Source: Edwardsiella tarda ATCC 15947 = NBRC 105688 | GTDB lineage: Bacteria > Pseudomonadota > Gammaproteobacteria > Enterobacterales > Enterobacteriaceae | Assembly (NCBI RefSeq): GCF_003113495.2 | Contig: NZ_CP084506.1 | Location: 558,001-622,000 of the forward strand | DNA length: 64,000 nt | Reading direction: 5' to 3' | Shown: in pieces, positions 1 through 9,539 of the stretch | Layout: every line of letters begins with the position of its first letter | How positions within the stretch are numbered: position 1 is the first letter of the stretch | Notes under the pieces: model-generated | Databases searched by the model: none | The model's input: only the letters and a program-made list of their open reading frames with translations | Told to the model about the DNA's origin: nothing | Made by a program: the position numbers and the translations under genes

Positions 1-561
1 GAGAATAGCTTGGCGGATTACGCCGTACTGACGCAGGCCTTACAGCAACAGGGGGTGGCACTGACCGCCGCCGAGATGCATGGCTTAGTGAGCGGATTGT
101 TGTGTGGCGGCAACCGTGATGCGAGCTGGCTGACGCTGGTACATGATCTGACGAATGAAGGGGTGGCCTTCTCCCAGTCACTCGCCCAGCCGCTACAGGC
201 GCTCTATGCGCAGACGCGCGCGACCTTAGAGGGTGACGAGTTCGCTTTTCAACTGTTGCTGCCCACAGAAGAGGAGGCCTCGGTGTTCGTGCGTGCCGAT
301 GCCTTGGCTGGCTGGGTGAACCACTTCCTATTGGGATTGGGCATGATGCAGGCCAAGTTGGGCCAGGTGAAGGGCGAGGTGGGTGAGTCGATCGACGATC
401 TGCGCAGCATCGCTCAACTGGGCTACGATGAGGACGAGGATCAGGAGGAGCTGGCTCACTCGTTGGAGGAGGTGGCCGAATATGTGCGTATGGCCGCCAT
501 GCTATGCCACGGTGAGTTCCACCAACAGGATGCGGCGCCGGCACAGCCTCAACTGCACTAA
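1..561 (+). CDS. ygfB: YgfB family (UPF0149) protein, 5' end cut by window edge
   Basis: The frame is open from base 1 (the first codons read E-N-S-L-A-D-Y), so the true start lies upstream; a TTG at 10 can be read as a start but lies inside the conserved N-terminus. The visible 186 codons match the YgfB/YecA family (E. coli YgfB about 192 residues), including the N-terminal AEMHGL..G..CGGN block and the C-terminal block [18 protein letters not shown] near visible residues 130-147. The molecular function is poorly defined; this is a cytosolic helical protein. As in E. coli, it precedes pepP-ubiH-ubiI, but the spacer to pepP is long here (about 330 bp). Family assignment is secure; the full length is not visible. 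Confidence 0.9.
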   Translation, partial: ENSLADYAVLTQALQQQGVALTAAEMHGLVSGLLCGGNRDASWLTLVHDLTNEGVAFSQSLAQPLQALYAQTRATLEGDEFAFQLLLPTEEEASVFVRADALAGWVNHFLLGLGMMQAKLGQVKGEVGESIDDLRSIAQLGYDEDEDQEELAHSLEEVAEYVRMAAMLCHGEFHQQDAAPAQPQLH

Positions 562-893
562 TCTCCTCGCCGCCACGGCGCAATGCCGTGGCGTGTCAGC
601 GTAACCGCGGCGTAGATCTTCATCATCGCTGTCGGCGCCTGACTGGATCGATGCCGCCTTTCCTTAGGGAATCGACGCCATGGGCTGTCGATGCTATTTG
701 CCTTACCCTTTGTTTTTCCTATCGTGGTAGTCTAGACCCAATGCGTACTGTTCACGCGCGCACGGACGGATTAGGCGCCATGGCACGCACAGCCTCCTTT
801 ATCCAATGACCGCTACAGGCTTGTGTCGTGGGGCACGACGCGTAGGCGTCGCGCCAGCCGTATCATTTACTAGCCGATTTTCAGGAGATGGAT
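562..893 (+). other. ygfB-pepP spacer with two hairpins
   Basis: No convincing gene lies here; the short open frames have no recognisable protein character. Two inverted repeats are visible. One is at 571-593 (arms CGCCACGGC/GCCGTGGCG, 5-nt loop) just after the ygfB stop and may act as a weak terminator or processing hairpin; no T-run follows it. The second is at 832-855 (10-bp arms with one mismatch, GTAG loop), about 40 bp before pepP. A Shine-Dalgarno AGGAG at 883-887 serves pepP. The spacer may hold a separate pepP-ubiHI promoter, but no clear -35/-10 pair could be fixed. Confidence 0.5.
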
Positions 894-2216
894 ATGACCC
901 CGCAAGAGTATCAGCGTCGCCGTCAGGCGTTGCTGGCGAAGATGCAGCCGGGCAGTGCGGCGCTGTTTTTTGCCGCCCCGGTTCATTGCCGGAATGCTGA
1001 GAATGAATACCCCTATCGTCAAAATAGCGACTTTTGGTATCTGTGCGGTTTCAATGAGCCGGAAGCGCTGTTGGTGCTGATCAAGAGCGACGAAAACCAT
1101 AGCCACAGCGTGTTATTCAATCGGGTGCGTGACGTGACGGCGGAGGTCTGGTTCGGGCGTCGACTCGGGCAAGAGGCGGCGCCGGCGCGCCTGAATATCG
1201 ATCGGGCCTTGCCGTATGGCGATGTGGCGGAACAGTTACCGTTACTGCTGAATGGCCTGGATGTGGTGTACCACGCCCAGGGCGTATATGACTTCGCCGA
1301 TGAGCAGGTGTTTGCCGCGTTGGAAACCCTGCGCCGAGGTGCTCGCCAGAATCTGCGCGCGCCGGCGACGCTGACGGATTGGCGCCCCTGGGTGCATGAG
1401 ATGCGTCTGTTTAAGTCGGCGGAGGAGATCGCCGTGATGCGGCGTGCCGCCGAGATCACCGCCATGGGGCACACCCGGGCGATGGAGAAGTGCCGTCCGG
1501 GAATGTATGAATATCAGTTGGAAGGCGAGCTGTTGCACGAGTTTAACCGGCATGGTGCCCGCTCTCCCTCGTTTAATACGATCGTCGGCAGCGGTGAAAA
1601 CGGCTGCATCCTGCATTACACCGAGAATGAAAGTGAGCTGCGCGATGGCAACCTGGTGCTGGTCGATGCGGGAGCCGAATACCGCCACTATGCCGGGGAT
1701 ATCACCCGCACCTTCCCGGTCAGTGGACGTTTCAGCGAGCCGCAGCGCCAGATTTACCAGCTGGTGTTGGATGCGATGGAGGCGGCCATCACCCATTATC
1801 GTCCCGGCAGCAGTATTCGCCAGGCCCAGGAAGCGACAGTGCGTGTGATGGTGCAGGGGCTGGTCGCATTAGGGATCTTGCAGGGTGACGTGGAAACGCT
1901 GATCGCCGAACAGCAATACCGCGCCTTCTTTATGCATGGCCTGGGGCATTGGCTGGGACTCGATGTGCATGATGTCGGCGACTATGCCACCCCGGCGCGT
2001 GACCGAGTGCTCGAAGCGGGGATGGTGCTCACCTGTGAGCCGGGATTGTACATCGCGCCGGACGCCGACGTTCCGCAAGCCTATCGTGGCATCGGGGTGC
2101 GTATCGAAGATGACATTCTGATCACCGACACGGGGTGCGAGATCCTAACGGCGGGCGTGGTTAAATCGATCGAGGAGATCGAGGCGTTGATGGCGGCGGC
2201 GCGGGTTACCGCATGA
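894..2216 (+). CDS. pepP: Xaa-Pro aminopeptidase P (proline aminopeptidase II)
   Basis: PepP removes N-terminal residues from peptides with proline in position two; it is a cytosolic dimanganese enzyme of the pita-bread fold. The protein is 440 residues (E. coli 441). The ATG at 894 was chosen because AGGAG at 883-887 lies 6 nt upstream; the in-frame ATG at 888 touches the Shine-Dalgarno. Residues 1-170 form the N-terminal domain and about 175-430 the catalytic M24 domain. The expected metal ligands are visible: D258, D269, H352, E382 and E405, with further histidines in the FMHGLGHWLGLDVH block. The gene overlaps ubiH by 4 bp (ATGA), so the two are translationally coupled, as in the E. coli pepP-ubiH-ubiI operon. 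Confidence 0.97.
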   Translation: MTPQEYQRRRQALLAKMQPGSAALFFAAPVHCRNAENEYPYRQNSDFWYLCGFNEPEALLVLIKSDENHSHSVLFNRVRDVTAEVWFGRRLGQEAAPARLNIDRALPYGDVAEQLPLLLNGLDVVYHAQGVYDFADEQVFAALETLRRGARQNLRAPATLTDWRPWVHEMRLFKSAEEIAVMRRAAEITAMGHTRAMEKCRPGMYEYQLEGELLHEFNRHGARSPSFNTIVGSGENGCILHYTENESELRDGNLVLVDAGAEYRHYAGDITRTFPVSGRFSEPQRQIYQLVLDAMEAAITHYRPGSSIRQAQEATVRVMVQGLVALGILQGDVETLIAEQQYRAFFMHGLGHWLGLDVHDVGDYATPARDRVLEAGMVLTCEPGLYIAPDADVPQAYRGIGVRIEDDILITDTGCEILTAGVVKSIEEIEALMAAARVTA

Positions 2217-3391
2217 GTATCATCATCGCCGGAGGCGGCATGGCGGGCGCGACGCTGGCCCTCGCGCTGTCGGCGTTGAGTGCGGGGCGTTGTCCGGTCA
2301 CGCTGGTGGAGTCGATTGCGCCGGGGAGCGGGCATCACCCCGGCTTCGACGCGCGATCCATCGCGTTGGCGCAGGGCACCTGCCAGCAGTTGGCGCGGAT
2401 CGGCATCTGGCCGGCTTTGGCGTCGCATGCCACGGCCATCAATCAGGTGCAGATCAGCGATCGGGGTCACGGCGGCGCGCTGTGGCTGGATGCGGCCGCC
2501 TACGATCTGCCCGCTTTGGGGCAGGTGGTGGAGCTGCATCGTGCCGGCGAGCAGCTGTTTCGGCTGTTGGCGACGGCGCCGGGCGTGACGCTACACTGCC
2601 CGGCGACGGTGGTTCGGGTCGAACGGCAGGCTGAAGGCGTGACGGCTTGGCTGGCGGATGGGCGTAGCCTCTCCGGCCAGTTACTGGTGGCGGCCGATGG
2701 CTCTGCCTCGGCGTTGGCGACCCTGTGCGGTATGCGTTGGCAGAGCGAGTCCTATGCGCAGGCGGCGCTGATCGCCAACGTCGCCAGCAGCGAGGCGCAT
2801 GCGGGTCGCGCCTTCGAACGCTTTACCGCCGACGGGCCGTTGGCGTTGTTGCCGATGAGCGAGGGGCGTAGCGCCCTGGTGTGGTGCCTACCGCCTGAGC
2901 AGGCGGCACAGGCGGCGCAGTGGGACGAGGCGACCTTTTTGGCGCGCTTGCAACAGGCGTTCGGTTGGCGCCTGGGGCGTTTTACGCGTACGGGGCGACG
3001 TGACTGCTATCCGTTGGCCTTGCGCCAGGCACAGGCGCATGTCAGCCATCGTCTGGTGTTGGTGGGGAATGCGGCGCAGACGCTGCATCCCATCGCCGGT
3101 CAGGGCTTTAATCTGGGACTGCGTGATGTGATGACGCTGGCGGAGACGTTGAGTCGCGCCTGGTGCGCGGGGCAAGATCCCGGCAGTTACGCGACCTTGG
3201 CCGATTATCAGCGTCGTCGCCGGCCTGACTGTCAGGCGACGGTGGCCTTGACCGACAGTCTGGTGCGCCTATTTGCCAATCGCCTGCCCCCGTTGGTGGT
3301 GGGGCGGAATCTGGGCCTGATGACCTTGGCACTGTTGCCCGCGTTGCGTACGCCGCTGGTGCGACGGATGTTGGGTCAGGTCGCACGCTAA
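2213..3391 (+). CDS. ubiH: 2-octaprenyl-6-methoxyphenol hydroxylase UbiH
   Basis: UbiH is a FAD-dependent monooxygenase of aerobic ubiquinone biosynthesis (C1 hydroxylation of the ring) and acts with the membrane-associated Ubi complex. The 392-residue protein starts with a GGGMAG dinucleotide-binding motif at residues 6-11. It has the second FAD motif GN-A-QTLHPIAGQGFNLG near residues 285-302, typical of the UbiH/UbiI/Coq6 family. The start overlaps the pepP stop by 4 bp. It lies next to the paralogue ubiI, as in E. coli, and this order is the reason for calling it UbiH. The family is certain, and the UbiH identity is strongly supported by synteny and length (E. coli 392). Confidence 0.96.
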   Translation: MSIIIAGGGMAGATLALALSALSAGRCPVTLVESIAPGSGHHPGFDARSIALAQGTCQQLARIGIWPALASHATAINQVQISDRGHGGALWLDAAAYDLPALGQVVELHRAGEQLFRLLATAPGVTLHCPATVVRVERQAEGVTAWLADGRSLSGQLLVAADGSASALATLCGMRWQSESYAQAALIANVASSEAHAGRAFERFTADGPLALLPMSEGRSALVWCLPPEQAAQAAQWDEATFLARLQQAFGWRLGRFTRTGRRDCYPLALRQAQAHVSHRLVLVGNAAQTLHPIAGQGFNLGLRDVMTLAETLSRAWCAGQDPGSYATLADYQRRRRPDCQATVALTDSLVRLFANRLPPLVVGRNLGLMTLALLPALRTPLVRRMLGQVAR

Positions 3392-3419
3392 GCCTTTTTG
3401 CTTGGGAAGACAGTAAGTT

Positions 3420-4634
3420 ATGCAATCATTCGATCTCATTGTCGTCGGTGGCGGCATGGTTGGGCTGGCGTTGGCCAACGTCCTTTCGGGCAGCGGGCTG
3501 CGCATCGCCCTCGTCGAGCCGCAGCCCCCTCGGCCAGCGCTGGCGGAAGACGGGCGTGTCTCGGCGCTGAATATCGCCAGCGAACGCCTGTTACAACAGC
3601 TTGGCGTATGGCCGGCGATCCTGGCACAACGGGCGAGTGCCTGTCGCGGCATGGAGGTGTGGGAGGCGGATAGCTTCGGCCGCATCGCCTTCGACGCCGA
3701 GGCCTATGGTCATGCTCATCTGGGGCACATCGTCGAGAATCGGGTGGTGCAACAGGCATTGTGGCAGCGCGCCGAGCAAGATAAGGCGATCACCCTGTTG
3801 GCGCCCGCCCGTGTGGCGCAGGTGGCCTGGGGGGAGAATGAGGCCTTCTTGACCCTGGAGGGGGGGACCATGCTCAGTGCGCGGCTGCTGGTCGCCGCCG
3901 ATGGCGCCCACTCTCAGCTACGTCAGTTGGCCGATGTCCCCTTGACCTTTTGGGATTATCAACAGCATGCCTTGGTGGCGACCATCCGTTGCGCGCAGCC
4001 GCACGCCGGGATCGCGCGGCAGATCTTCCGCCCGCAAGGTATCCTGGCCTTCCTGCCGCTGAGTGATGAGTTCCACTGCTCTATCGTCTGGTCGCTGCCG
4101 CCTGGCGAGGCGCAGCGCCTGCAGGCGGCTGACGATGAGACGTTCGCCCGTGAGCTGACGATCGCCTTCGATCATCGTCTCGGTCTGTGTCGTTGTGTCA
4201 GCGAGCGGCAGGTATTCCCGTTACGAGGACGCTATGCGCGCAGTTTTGCAGGCCATCGCCTGGCCTTGATGGGGGATGCGGCGCATACCATTCATCCACT
4301 GGCCGGGCAGGGGGTCAACCTCGGGTTGATGGATGCGGCGGAGTTGGCCGGTGAGTTGCGTCGCCTCCAGGCTCAGGGTAAGGATATCGGTCATCACCTC
4401 TACCTGCGCCGGTATGAGCGGCGACGCAAGCAGAGCGCGGCGGCGATGTTGGCGGCGATGCAGGGGTTCCACGATCTGTTTGCCGGAGCCAATCCGGCGA
4501 AGAAGCTGCTGCGTGACGTGGGACTGACGCTGGCCGATCGCTTGCCCGGCATCAAGCCACAGCTGGTGCGTCATGCCATGGGGCTGGTGGATCTGCCCGC
4601 ACTCCTCCAAGCGCACAACAACGAGACGCGCTAA
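3420..4634 (+). CDS. ubiI: 2-octaprenylphenol hydroxylase UbiI
   Basis: UbiI (formerly VisC) is the FAD monooxygenase that hydroxylates C5 of the ubiquinone precursor ring. The protein is 404 residues (E. coli 400). GGGMVG lies at residues 9-14, and the family motif GDAAHTIHPLAGQGVNLG is near residues 283-300, followed by a helical C-terminus. It starts 28 bp after ubiH and shares the family fold, so the pair likely arose by duplication. It is the last gene of the operon before the gcvT regulatory region. Confidence 0.96.
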   Translation: MQSFDLIVVGGGMVGLALANVLSGSGLRIALVEPQPPRPALAEDGRVSALNIASERLLQQLGVWPAILAQRASACRGMEVWEADSFGRIAFDAEAYGHAHLGHIVENRVVQQALWQRAEQDKAITLLAPARVAQVAWGENEAFLTLEGGTMLSARLLVAADGAHSQLRQLADVPLTFWDYQQHALVATIRCAQPHAGIARQIFRPQGILAFLPLSDEFHCSIVWSLPPGEAQRLQAADDETFARELTIAFDHRLGLCRCVSERQVFPLRGRYARSFAGHRLALMGDAAHTIHPLAGQGVNLGLMDAAELAGELRRLQAQGKDIGHHLYLRRYERRRKQSAAAMLAAMQGFHDLFAGANPAKKLLRDVGLTLADRLPGIKPQLVRHAMGLVDLPALLQAHNNETR

Positions 4635-5015
4635 GCGCCGGGGCGGCATCGGCCGCCCTCGCGTGAAATATTCTAATGTCATGTCTCCTTTCGCATTAAT
4701 TTTTCTTGCCCCGCCTTACCTTGCTCTTGCCGTTTTATGCTGCTTTTTAAGTCGATAAGGTTATTTATCGGCAATGAAAATGCAGCATAAATGTTAATTG
4801 TGTGCATCTGTGCGCATTTTTCCGGCGCAATATTCTGCATCATCGTTTGCGTGCATCTATGCACGCTAGACGCATTACACCTATTTTATCTTATGGTTAA
4901 TCCCATTTTTCGGTGCTACCGTCGGAGCGATGTCATCGTTTGCGTATGGCGGCGCCATGCCTGGGGGCATGCCTGCGCGTGCGGCGTAAGCCGCGTTACT
5001 CAGTCGAGGATGAGA
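4635..5015 (+). promoter_or_regulatory. gcvT regulatory region
   Basis: This 380-bp gap has no gene; an open frame running in from 4791 has no homology to GcvT and is not used. A GcvA-like CTAAT site sits at 4664-4677. Two copies of a near-palindromic 19-mer follow, at 4798-4816 and 4847-4865 (shared core GTGCATCTRTGC; the second copy contains the perfect dyad GTGCAT-CT-ATGCAC). Two copies of the 12-mer CATCGTTTGCGT lie at 4841-4852 and 4934-4945; its CGTTTGCGT end equals one half of the PurR operator. GcvA, Lrp and PurR control gcvTHP in E. coli, so this layout fits, but the assignments are inferred. I saw no glycine riboswitch pattern. Confidence 0.5.
4664..4677 (+). promoter_or_regulatory. 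candidate GcvA binding site upstream of gcvT
   Basis: The 14-mer TGAAATATTCTAAT contains CTAAT, the core reported for GcvA sites in E. coli. It lies about 340 bp before the gcvT start, comparable to the distal GcvA sites of E. coli gcvT. The same 14-mer occurs at 9712-9725 before the symporter gene. Assignment to GcvA is inferred. Confidence 0.5.
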
Positions 5016-6110
5016 ATGACAAAACAGACCGTGCTTTATGAGCAACATGTGGCCGATGGCGCACGTATGGTGGACTTTCATGGCTGGTTGATGCCGTTGA
5101 ACTATGGTTCCCAGTTGGAGGAGCATCATGCCGTGCGGCGTGACGCCGGGATGTTCGATGTGTCGCACATGACTATCGTCGATCTACACGGCCCCAATGT
5201 GCGTGCCTTCTTGCGCTACTTGCTGGCCAACGATGTGGCACGACTGACGCAGCCGGGTAAGGCGCTGTATAGCGCGATGCTTAATGCGAGCGGGGGGGTT
5301 ATCGACGATCTGATCGTCTACTTCCTGGCGGAGAATTATTTCCGTCTGGTGGTCAACTCCGCCACGCGCGCGCGCGATTTGGCCTGGATCGGCGAGCATC
5401 TGCCCCCGTTCGGCGTCGAGTTACGGGTCCGTGATGATTTGGCGTTGATCGCGGTGCAGGGGCCGAATGCGCGTCAGCGAGTGGCGGAGTTGTTGGATGC
5501 CGAGCAACGTCTGGCATTGGCCGATATGAAGCCCTTCTTCGCCCGCCAGATTGACTCACTGTTTATCGCCACCACCGGCTATACCGGGGAGGATGGCTAT
5601 GAGATCGCCTTACCGCTCGCCGAGGCGGTGCCCTTCTGGCGGCGTCTGGAGCAGGCCGGCGTGCGTCCCTGTGGTTTGGCGGCACGCGACACGCTGCGTC
5701 TGGAGGCGGGCATGAACCTGTATGGCCAAGAGATGGATGAGCAGGTCTCGCCCTTGGCGGCCAATATGGCGTGGACCATCGCCTGGGAGCCTGAGACGCG
5801 CGATTTTATCGGCCGTGATGCCTTGATGCGTCAGCGTCATCAGCCGCATGCGCAACTGGTTGGTTTGCTGATGCGGGAGAAGGGGGTGTTGCGTGCCGGG
5901 ATGACGGTGAGTCTCTGCACGGAGCAAGGCGAAGTGGTGCAAGGGGTGATCACCAGCGGTACCTTCTCACCGACGCTGGGGTGCAGCATCGCATTGGCGC
6001 GCGTACCACAGGGCATCGCGGGGGAAGGGCGCGTCAATATTCGTGGGCGCGAGGTGGCGGTCACGTTAGTGAAGCCGAGCTTTGTCCGTCAGGGCCGCAG
6101 TCTGATTTAA
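5016..6110 (+). CDS. gcvT: aminomethyltransferase, glycine cleavage T protein
   Basis: GcvT takes the aminomethyl group from lipoyl-GcvH, releases ammonia and forms 5,10-methylene-THF. The start at 5016 gives 364 residues, the same as E. coli; GAGGA at 5006-5010 is 5 nt upstream and the protein then begins [11 protein letters not shown]. Family features are visible: RMVDFHGW near residues 17-24, MFDVSHM near 47-53, YSAMLN.SGG..DDLIVY near 85-105 and [16 protein letters not shown] near 227-242. It is followed by gcvH after 68 bp and is first in the gcvTHP operon. A longer open frame back to 4791 is rejected because it lacks homology and a ribosome site. Confidence 0.97.
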   Translation: MTKQTVLYEQHVADGARMVDFHGWLMPLNYGSQLEEHHAVRRDAGMFDVSHMTIVDLHGPNVRAFLRYLLANDVARLTQPGKALYSAMLNASGGVIDDLIVYFLAENYFRLVVNSATRARDLAWIGEHLPPFGVELRVRDDLALIAVQGPNARQRVAELLDAEQRLALADMKPFFARQIDSLFIATTGYTGEDGYEIALPLAEAVPFWRRLEQAGVRPCGLAARDTLRLEAGMNLYGQEMDEQVSPLAANMAWTIAWEPETRDFIGRDALMRQRHQPHAQLVGLLMREKGVLRAGMTVSLCTEQGEVVQGVITSGTFSPTLGCSIALARVPQGIAGEGRVNIRGREVAVTLVKPSFVRQGRSLI

Positions 6111-6178
6111 CCCGAGGCGCCGGGGCGTCTCAGTCGACAAACAAGCTAGACAGTACTCAATTCCAGGAGAGGATGGCG

Positions 6179-6565
6179 ATGAGCAATGTACCGACAGAGT
6201 TGAAGTATAGCGCGTCTCATGAGTGGGTGCGTGCCGAGGAGGCGGGGGTCTTTTGCGTTGGCATCAGCGATCATGCCCAATCCCTGCTGGGGGATATGGT
6301 GTTTGTGGATCTCCCCGAGCTGGGGGAACACGTCGAAACCGGTGCCGATTGCGCCGTGGCCGAGTCCGTTAAGGCGGCATCCGACATCTATAGTCCACTG
6401 GCCGGGGAGATCGTGGCGGTGAACGAGGCGCTGGTGGACGCGCCGGAGCTGGTGAATAGCGAGCCCTATCAGGCGGGGTGGTTGTTTAAGATCCGTGCCG
6501 ACGATCCTGCCGAATATGCGGCCTTACTCAGCGCCGATGAGTATCAACGCGCGCTGGAGGCGTAG
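6179..6565 (+). CDS. gcvH: glycine cleavage system H protein
   Basis: GcvH is the lipoyl-carrying shuttle between GcvP, GcvT and the L protein. The ATG at 6179 gives 128 residues (E. coli 129); AGGAGA at 6165-6170 lies 8 nt upstream, which favours it over the ATG at 6173. The lipoylation site is K65 in [15 protein letters not shown]. The fold is a barrel-sandwich hybrid. A strong hairpin separates it from gcvP. Confidence 0.97.
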   Translation: MSNVPTELKYSASHEWVRAEEAGVFCVGISDHAQSLLGDMVFVDLPELGEHVETGADCAVAESVKAASDIYSPLAGEIVAVNEALVDAPELVNSEPYQAGWLFKIRADDPAEYAALLSADEYQRALEA

Positions 6566-6575
6566 CGCGCCAACT

Positions 6576-6604
6576 CCAGGGCCGCCCTCGTTGGGCGGCC
6601 CTGG
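6576..6604 (+). repeat. perfect 12-bp hairpin between gcvH and gcvP
   Basis: The arms CCAGGGCCGCCC (6576-6587) and GGGCGGCCCTGG (6593-6604) flank a 5-nt loop. No T-run follows, so it looks like an intercistronic hairpin that stabilises upstream mRNA or attenuates gcvP rather than a full terminator. Confidence 0.75.
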
Positions 6605-6656
6605 CCTATGATATGCCGGGCGCCGGGCGGCGGCGCAACCAAGGAATGCATAAGCT

Positions 6657-9539
6657 ATGACGCAGACTCTCTCTACGCTGGAAAACGGTGAGGCGTTTAT
6701 TGCCCGCCATATCGGGCCGACGCCGGCCGAGCAGCAGCAGATGCTGGCGGAGACCGGGGCGCCGGATCTGGCGACGTTGATCGCACGCCTGGTTCCCGTC
6801 GACATTCAACTTCCAGCCGCACCACCCATCGGTGCGCCCTGTGATGAACAGCAGGCGCTGGGTGAACTGCGGGCGATCGCCGAGCAGAATCAGATCTATA
6901 AATCCTTTATCGGGATGGGGTACTACGGGGTGAAGACGCCGCCAGCGATCCTCCGCAACATGCTGGAGAATCCCAGTTGGTACACCGCCTATACCCCCTA
7001 CCAGCCCGAGGTCTCTCAGGGGCGGTTGGAGGCGTTGCTTAACTTTCAGCAGATGACGCTGGATCTTACCGGCCTCGATCTGGCCTCCGCCTCGTTACTG
7101 GATGAGGCGACGGCCGCCGCCGAGGCGATGGCGCTGGCGCGGCGCGCCAGCCGGCTGAAGCAGGCTTCGGTGTTCTTCATCGCCCAGGATGTGCATCCAC
7201 AGACGATCGATGTGGTTTGCACGCGGGCACAGACTTGTGGCGTCGAGGTGGTCATCGGCGATCCGCGTCACGCCGTCGATCATCGCGATCTATTCGGTGT
7301 GTTGCTGCAACAGGTCGGTAGCGAGGGGCAGCTGCATGATTACCGCGCGCTGATGGCGGCGTTGCATGAGCGCGGAGTGATCTGTTGCATGGCCGCCGAT
7401 CCGCTGGCGTTAGTGTTGTTGCAGGCGCCGGGGCGGCAGGGGGCCGACGTGGTGTTCGGTTCGGCCCAACGCTTTGGTGTACCGATGGGCTATGGCGGGC
7501 CGCATGCCGCCTTCTTCGCCTGCCGCGAGGCGTTTAAACGCGCCATGCCGGGGCGCATCATCGGGGTGGCGCGTGATGCCGCCGGTAATCCGGCACTGCG
7601 TATGGCGATGCAGACGCGCGAGCAACACATTCGGCGTGAGAAGGCCAACTCCAACCTCTGTACCTCCCAGGTACTGCTGGCCAACATCGCCGGGATGTAT
7701 GCGGTCTACCATGGCCCACAGGGGTTGCGGCGTATTGCCGAGCGGGTACATCGTTTGGCGGATATCTTGGCGTTGGGGCTACAACAAAAGGGCGTGACGC
7801 TACGTAATCACAGCTGGTTCGATACCCTGACGGTCACGGTGGCGGATAAAGCGGCGGTGTTGGCGCGGGCGCAGGGATTTGGTATCAACCTGCGCGCCGA
7901 TCTGACGGGGGCGGTAGGGATCGCCTTCGATGAGTGCAGCACGCGCGACGATCTGGAGGCGCTGTTTACCATCCTGCTTGGCGATGACCATGGCTTGGAC
8001 ATCGATACGCTGGATACCTTGGCGCAGGAGGCGAGTGAAGGCAGTATTCCCGCCGCACTGTTACGTAGCGAGCCGATCCTGACACACCCGGTGTTTAACC
8101 GTTACCACAGCGAAACCGCGCTGATGCGTTATATGCATCGTCTGGCGCGGCGCGATCTGGCGTTGGATCAGGCGATGATCCCGCTGGGATCCTGCACCAT
8201 GAAGCTGAATGCCGCCGCGGAGATGATCCCGATCACCTGGCCGGCCTTCGCGGAGCTGCATCCCTTCTGCCCGCCGGAGCAGGCGCGTGGCTACCAGATC
8301 CTGCTAAACCAATTGGCCGGTTGGCTGACGCAATTGACGGGTTATGATGCGGTCTGCCTGCAGCCCAACTCTGGCGCGCAAGGGGAGTATGCCGGGTTGC
8401 TGGCTATCCGCCGTTATCATGAGAGCCGTGGCGAGGGGCAGCGCACCCGCTGCCTGATCCCGGCTTCGGCCCATGGCACCAATCCGGCCTCGGCACAGAT
8501 GGCCGGGATGGAGGTGGTCGTGGTGGCCTGTGACGAGCGCGGCAACATCGATCTGCACGATCTGCGGCGTCAGGCCGAGGCGGCGGGCGAGACGTTGGCG
8601 GCGATCATGGTGACTTACCCATCGACGCATGGCGTCTATGAGGAGACCATCCGCGAGGTGTGCCAGATCGTGCATCAGTATGGCGGCCAGGTCTATCTGG
8701 ATGGTGCCAATATGAATGCTCAGGTCGGTATCACTACGCCAGGTTATATCGGCGCCGATGTTTCGCACCTCAACTTGCATAAGACCTTCGCCATTCCTCA
8801 CGGCGGCGGTGGTCCGGGGATGGGGCCGATCGGCGTTAAGGCCCATCTGGCGCCTTTCGTTCCCGGCCATACGGTGGTGCATATCCCCGGCATGACGACA
8901 CGCCAGGGCGCGGTCAGCGCCGCCCCGTTCGGTAGCGCCTCGATTCTGCCCATCAGCTGGATGTATATCCGCATGATGGGGGCGGAGGGACTGCGGCGCG
9001 CCAGCGCGGTGGCGATCCTTAACGCCAACTATATCGCTCAGCGTCTGCGCGCCGCCTACCCGGTGTTGTATAGCGGGCAGGATGGTTATGTGGCGCATGA
9101 ATGTATTCTGGATCTGCGTCCACTGAAGGCGAGCAGCGGCATCAGCGAGATGGATATCGCCAAGCGCCTGATCGACTATGGCTTCCATGCACCAACCATG
9201 TCGTTTCCGGTTGCCGGGACCTTGATGGTGGAGCCGACGGAATCAGAGGATAAGCGCGAGTTGGATCGTTTTATCACGGCGATGCTGGCCATTCGAGGCG
9301 AGATTGCTCGGGTCGAGACGGGTGAGTGGCCGTTGCAGGATAACCCGCTGGTCAACGCCCCGCATACCCAGACGGAGCTAGCCGGAGAGTGGACGCACCC
9401 CTACAGTCGCGACGTGGCGGTGTTCCCGACGCCCCAAAGCCGTGACAATAAGTACTGGCCGGCGGTGAAGCGCTTGGACGATGTCTATGGCGATCGTAAT
9501 CTGCAATGCGCCTGTCCACCGGTGAGCGACTGGGCATAG
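6657..9539 (+). CDS. gcvP: glycine dehydrogenase (decarboxylating), glycine cleavage P protein
   Basis: GcvP is the PLP enzyme that decarboxylates glycine and passes the aminomethyl group to lipoyl-GcvH. The protein is 960 residues (E. coli 957), a fused two-domain form: an N-terminal half without PLP (about 1-440) and a catalytic C-terminal half. The PLP lysine is K709 in [18 protein letters not shown], followed by the glycine-rich loop. The start ATG at 6657 has a weak AAGG upstream. A GC-rich hairpin in the gcvH-gcvP gap may lower its expression relative to gcvH. Confidence 0.98.
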   Translation: MTQTLSTLENGEAFIARHIGPTPAEQQQMLAETGAPDLATLIARLVPVDIQLPAAPPIGAPCDEQQALGELRAIAEQNQIYKSFIGMGYYGVKTPPAILRNMLENPSWYTAYTPYQPEVSQGRLEALLNFQQMTLDLTGLDLASASLLDEATAAAEAMALARRASRLKQASVFFIAQDVHPQTIDVVCTRAQTCGVEVVIGDPRHAVDHRDLFGVLLQQVGSEGQLHDYRALMAALHERGVICCMAADPLALVLLQAPGRQGADVVFGSAQRFGVPMGYGGPHAAFFACREAFKRAMPGRIIGVARDAAGNPALRMAMQTREQHIRREKANSNLCTSQVLLANIAGMYAVYHGPQGLRRIAERVHRLADILALGLQQKGVTLRNHSWFDTLTVTVADKAAVLARAQGFGINLRADLTGAVGIAFDECSTRDDLEALFTILLGDDHGLDIDTLDTLAQEASEGSIPAALLRSEPILTHPVFNRYHSETALMRYMHRLARRDLALDQAMIPLGSCTMKLNAAAEMIPITWPAFAELHPFCPPEQARGYQILLNQLAGWLTQLTGYDAVCLQPNSGAQGEYAGLLAIRRYHESRGEGQRTRCLIPASAHGTNPASAQMAGMEVVVVACDERGNIDLHDLRRQAEAAGETLAAIMVTYPSTHGVYEETIREVCQIVHQYGGQVYLDGANMNAQVGITTPGYIGADVSHLNLHKTFAIPHGGGGPGMGPIGVKAHLAPFVPGHTVVHIPGMTTRQGAVSAAPFGSASILPISWMYIRMMGAEGLRRASAVAILNANYIAQRLRAAYPVLYSGQDGYVAHECILDLRPLKASSGISEMDIAKRLIDYGFHAPTMSFPVAGTLMVEPTESEDKRELDRFITAMLAIRGEIARVETGEWPLQDNPLVNAPHTQTELAGEWTHPYSRDVAVFPTPQSRDNKYWPAVKRLDDVYGDRNLQCACPPVSDWA

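Noticed and set aside
4791..5015. 75-codon N-terminal extension of gcvT
   Set aside because: No homology to GcvT, Cys/His-rich nonsense composition, and a proper ribosome site at 5006-5010 for the ATG at 5016.
4635..5015. Glycine riboswitch before gcvT
   Set aside because: No tandem aptamer pattern could be recognised, and enteric gcv operons are controlled by GcvA/Lrp/PurR.
8304..9188. 294-codon minus-strand frame
   Set aside because: Antisense of the gcvP C-terminal half, a high-GC shadow.
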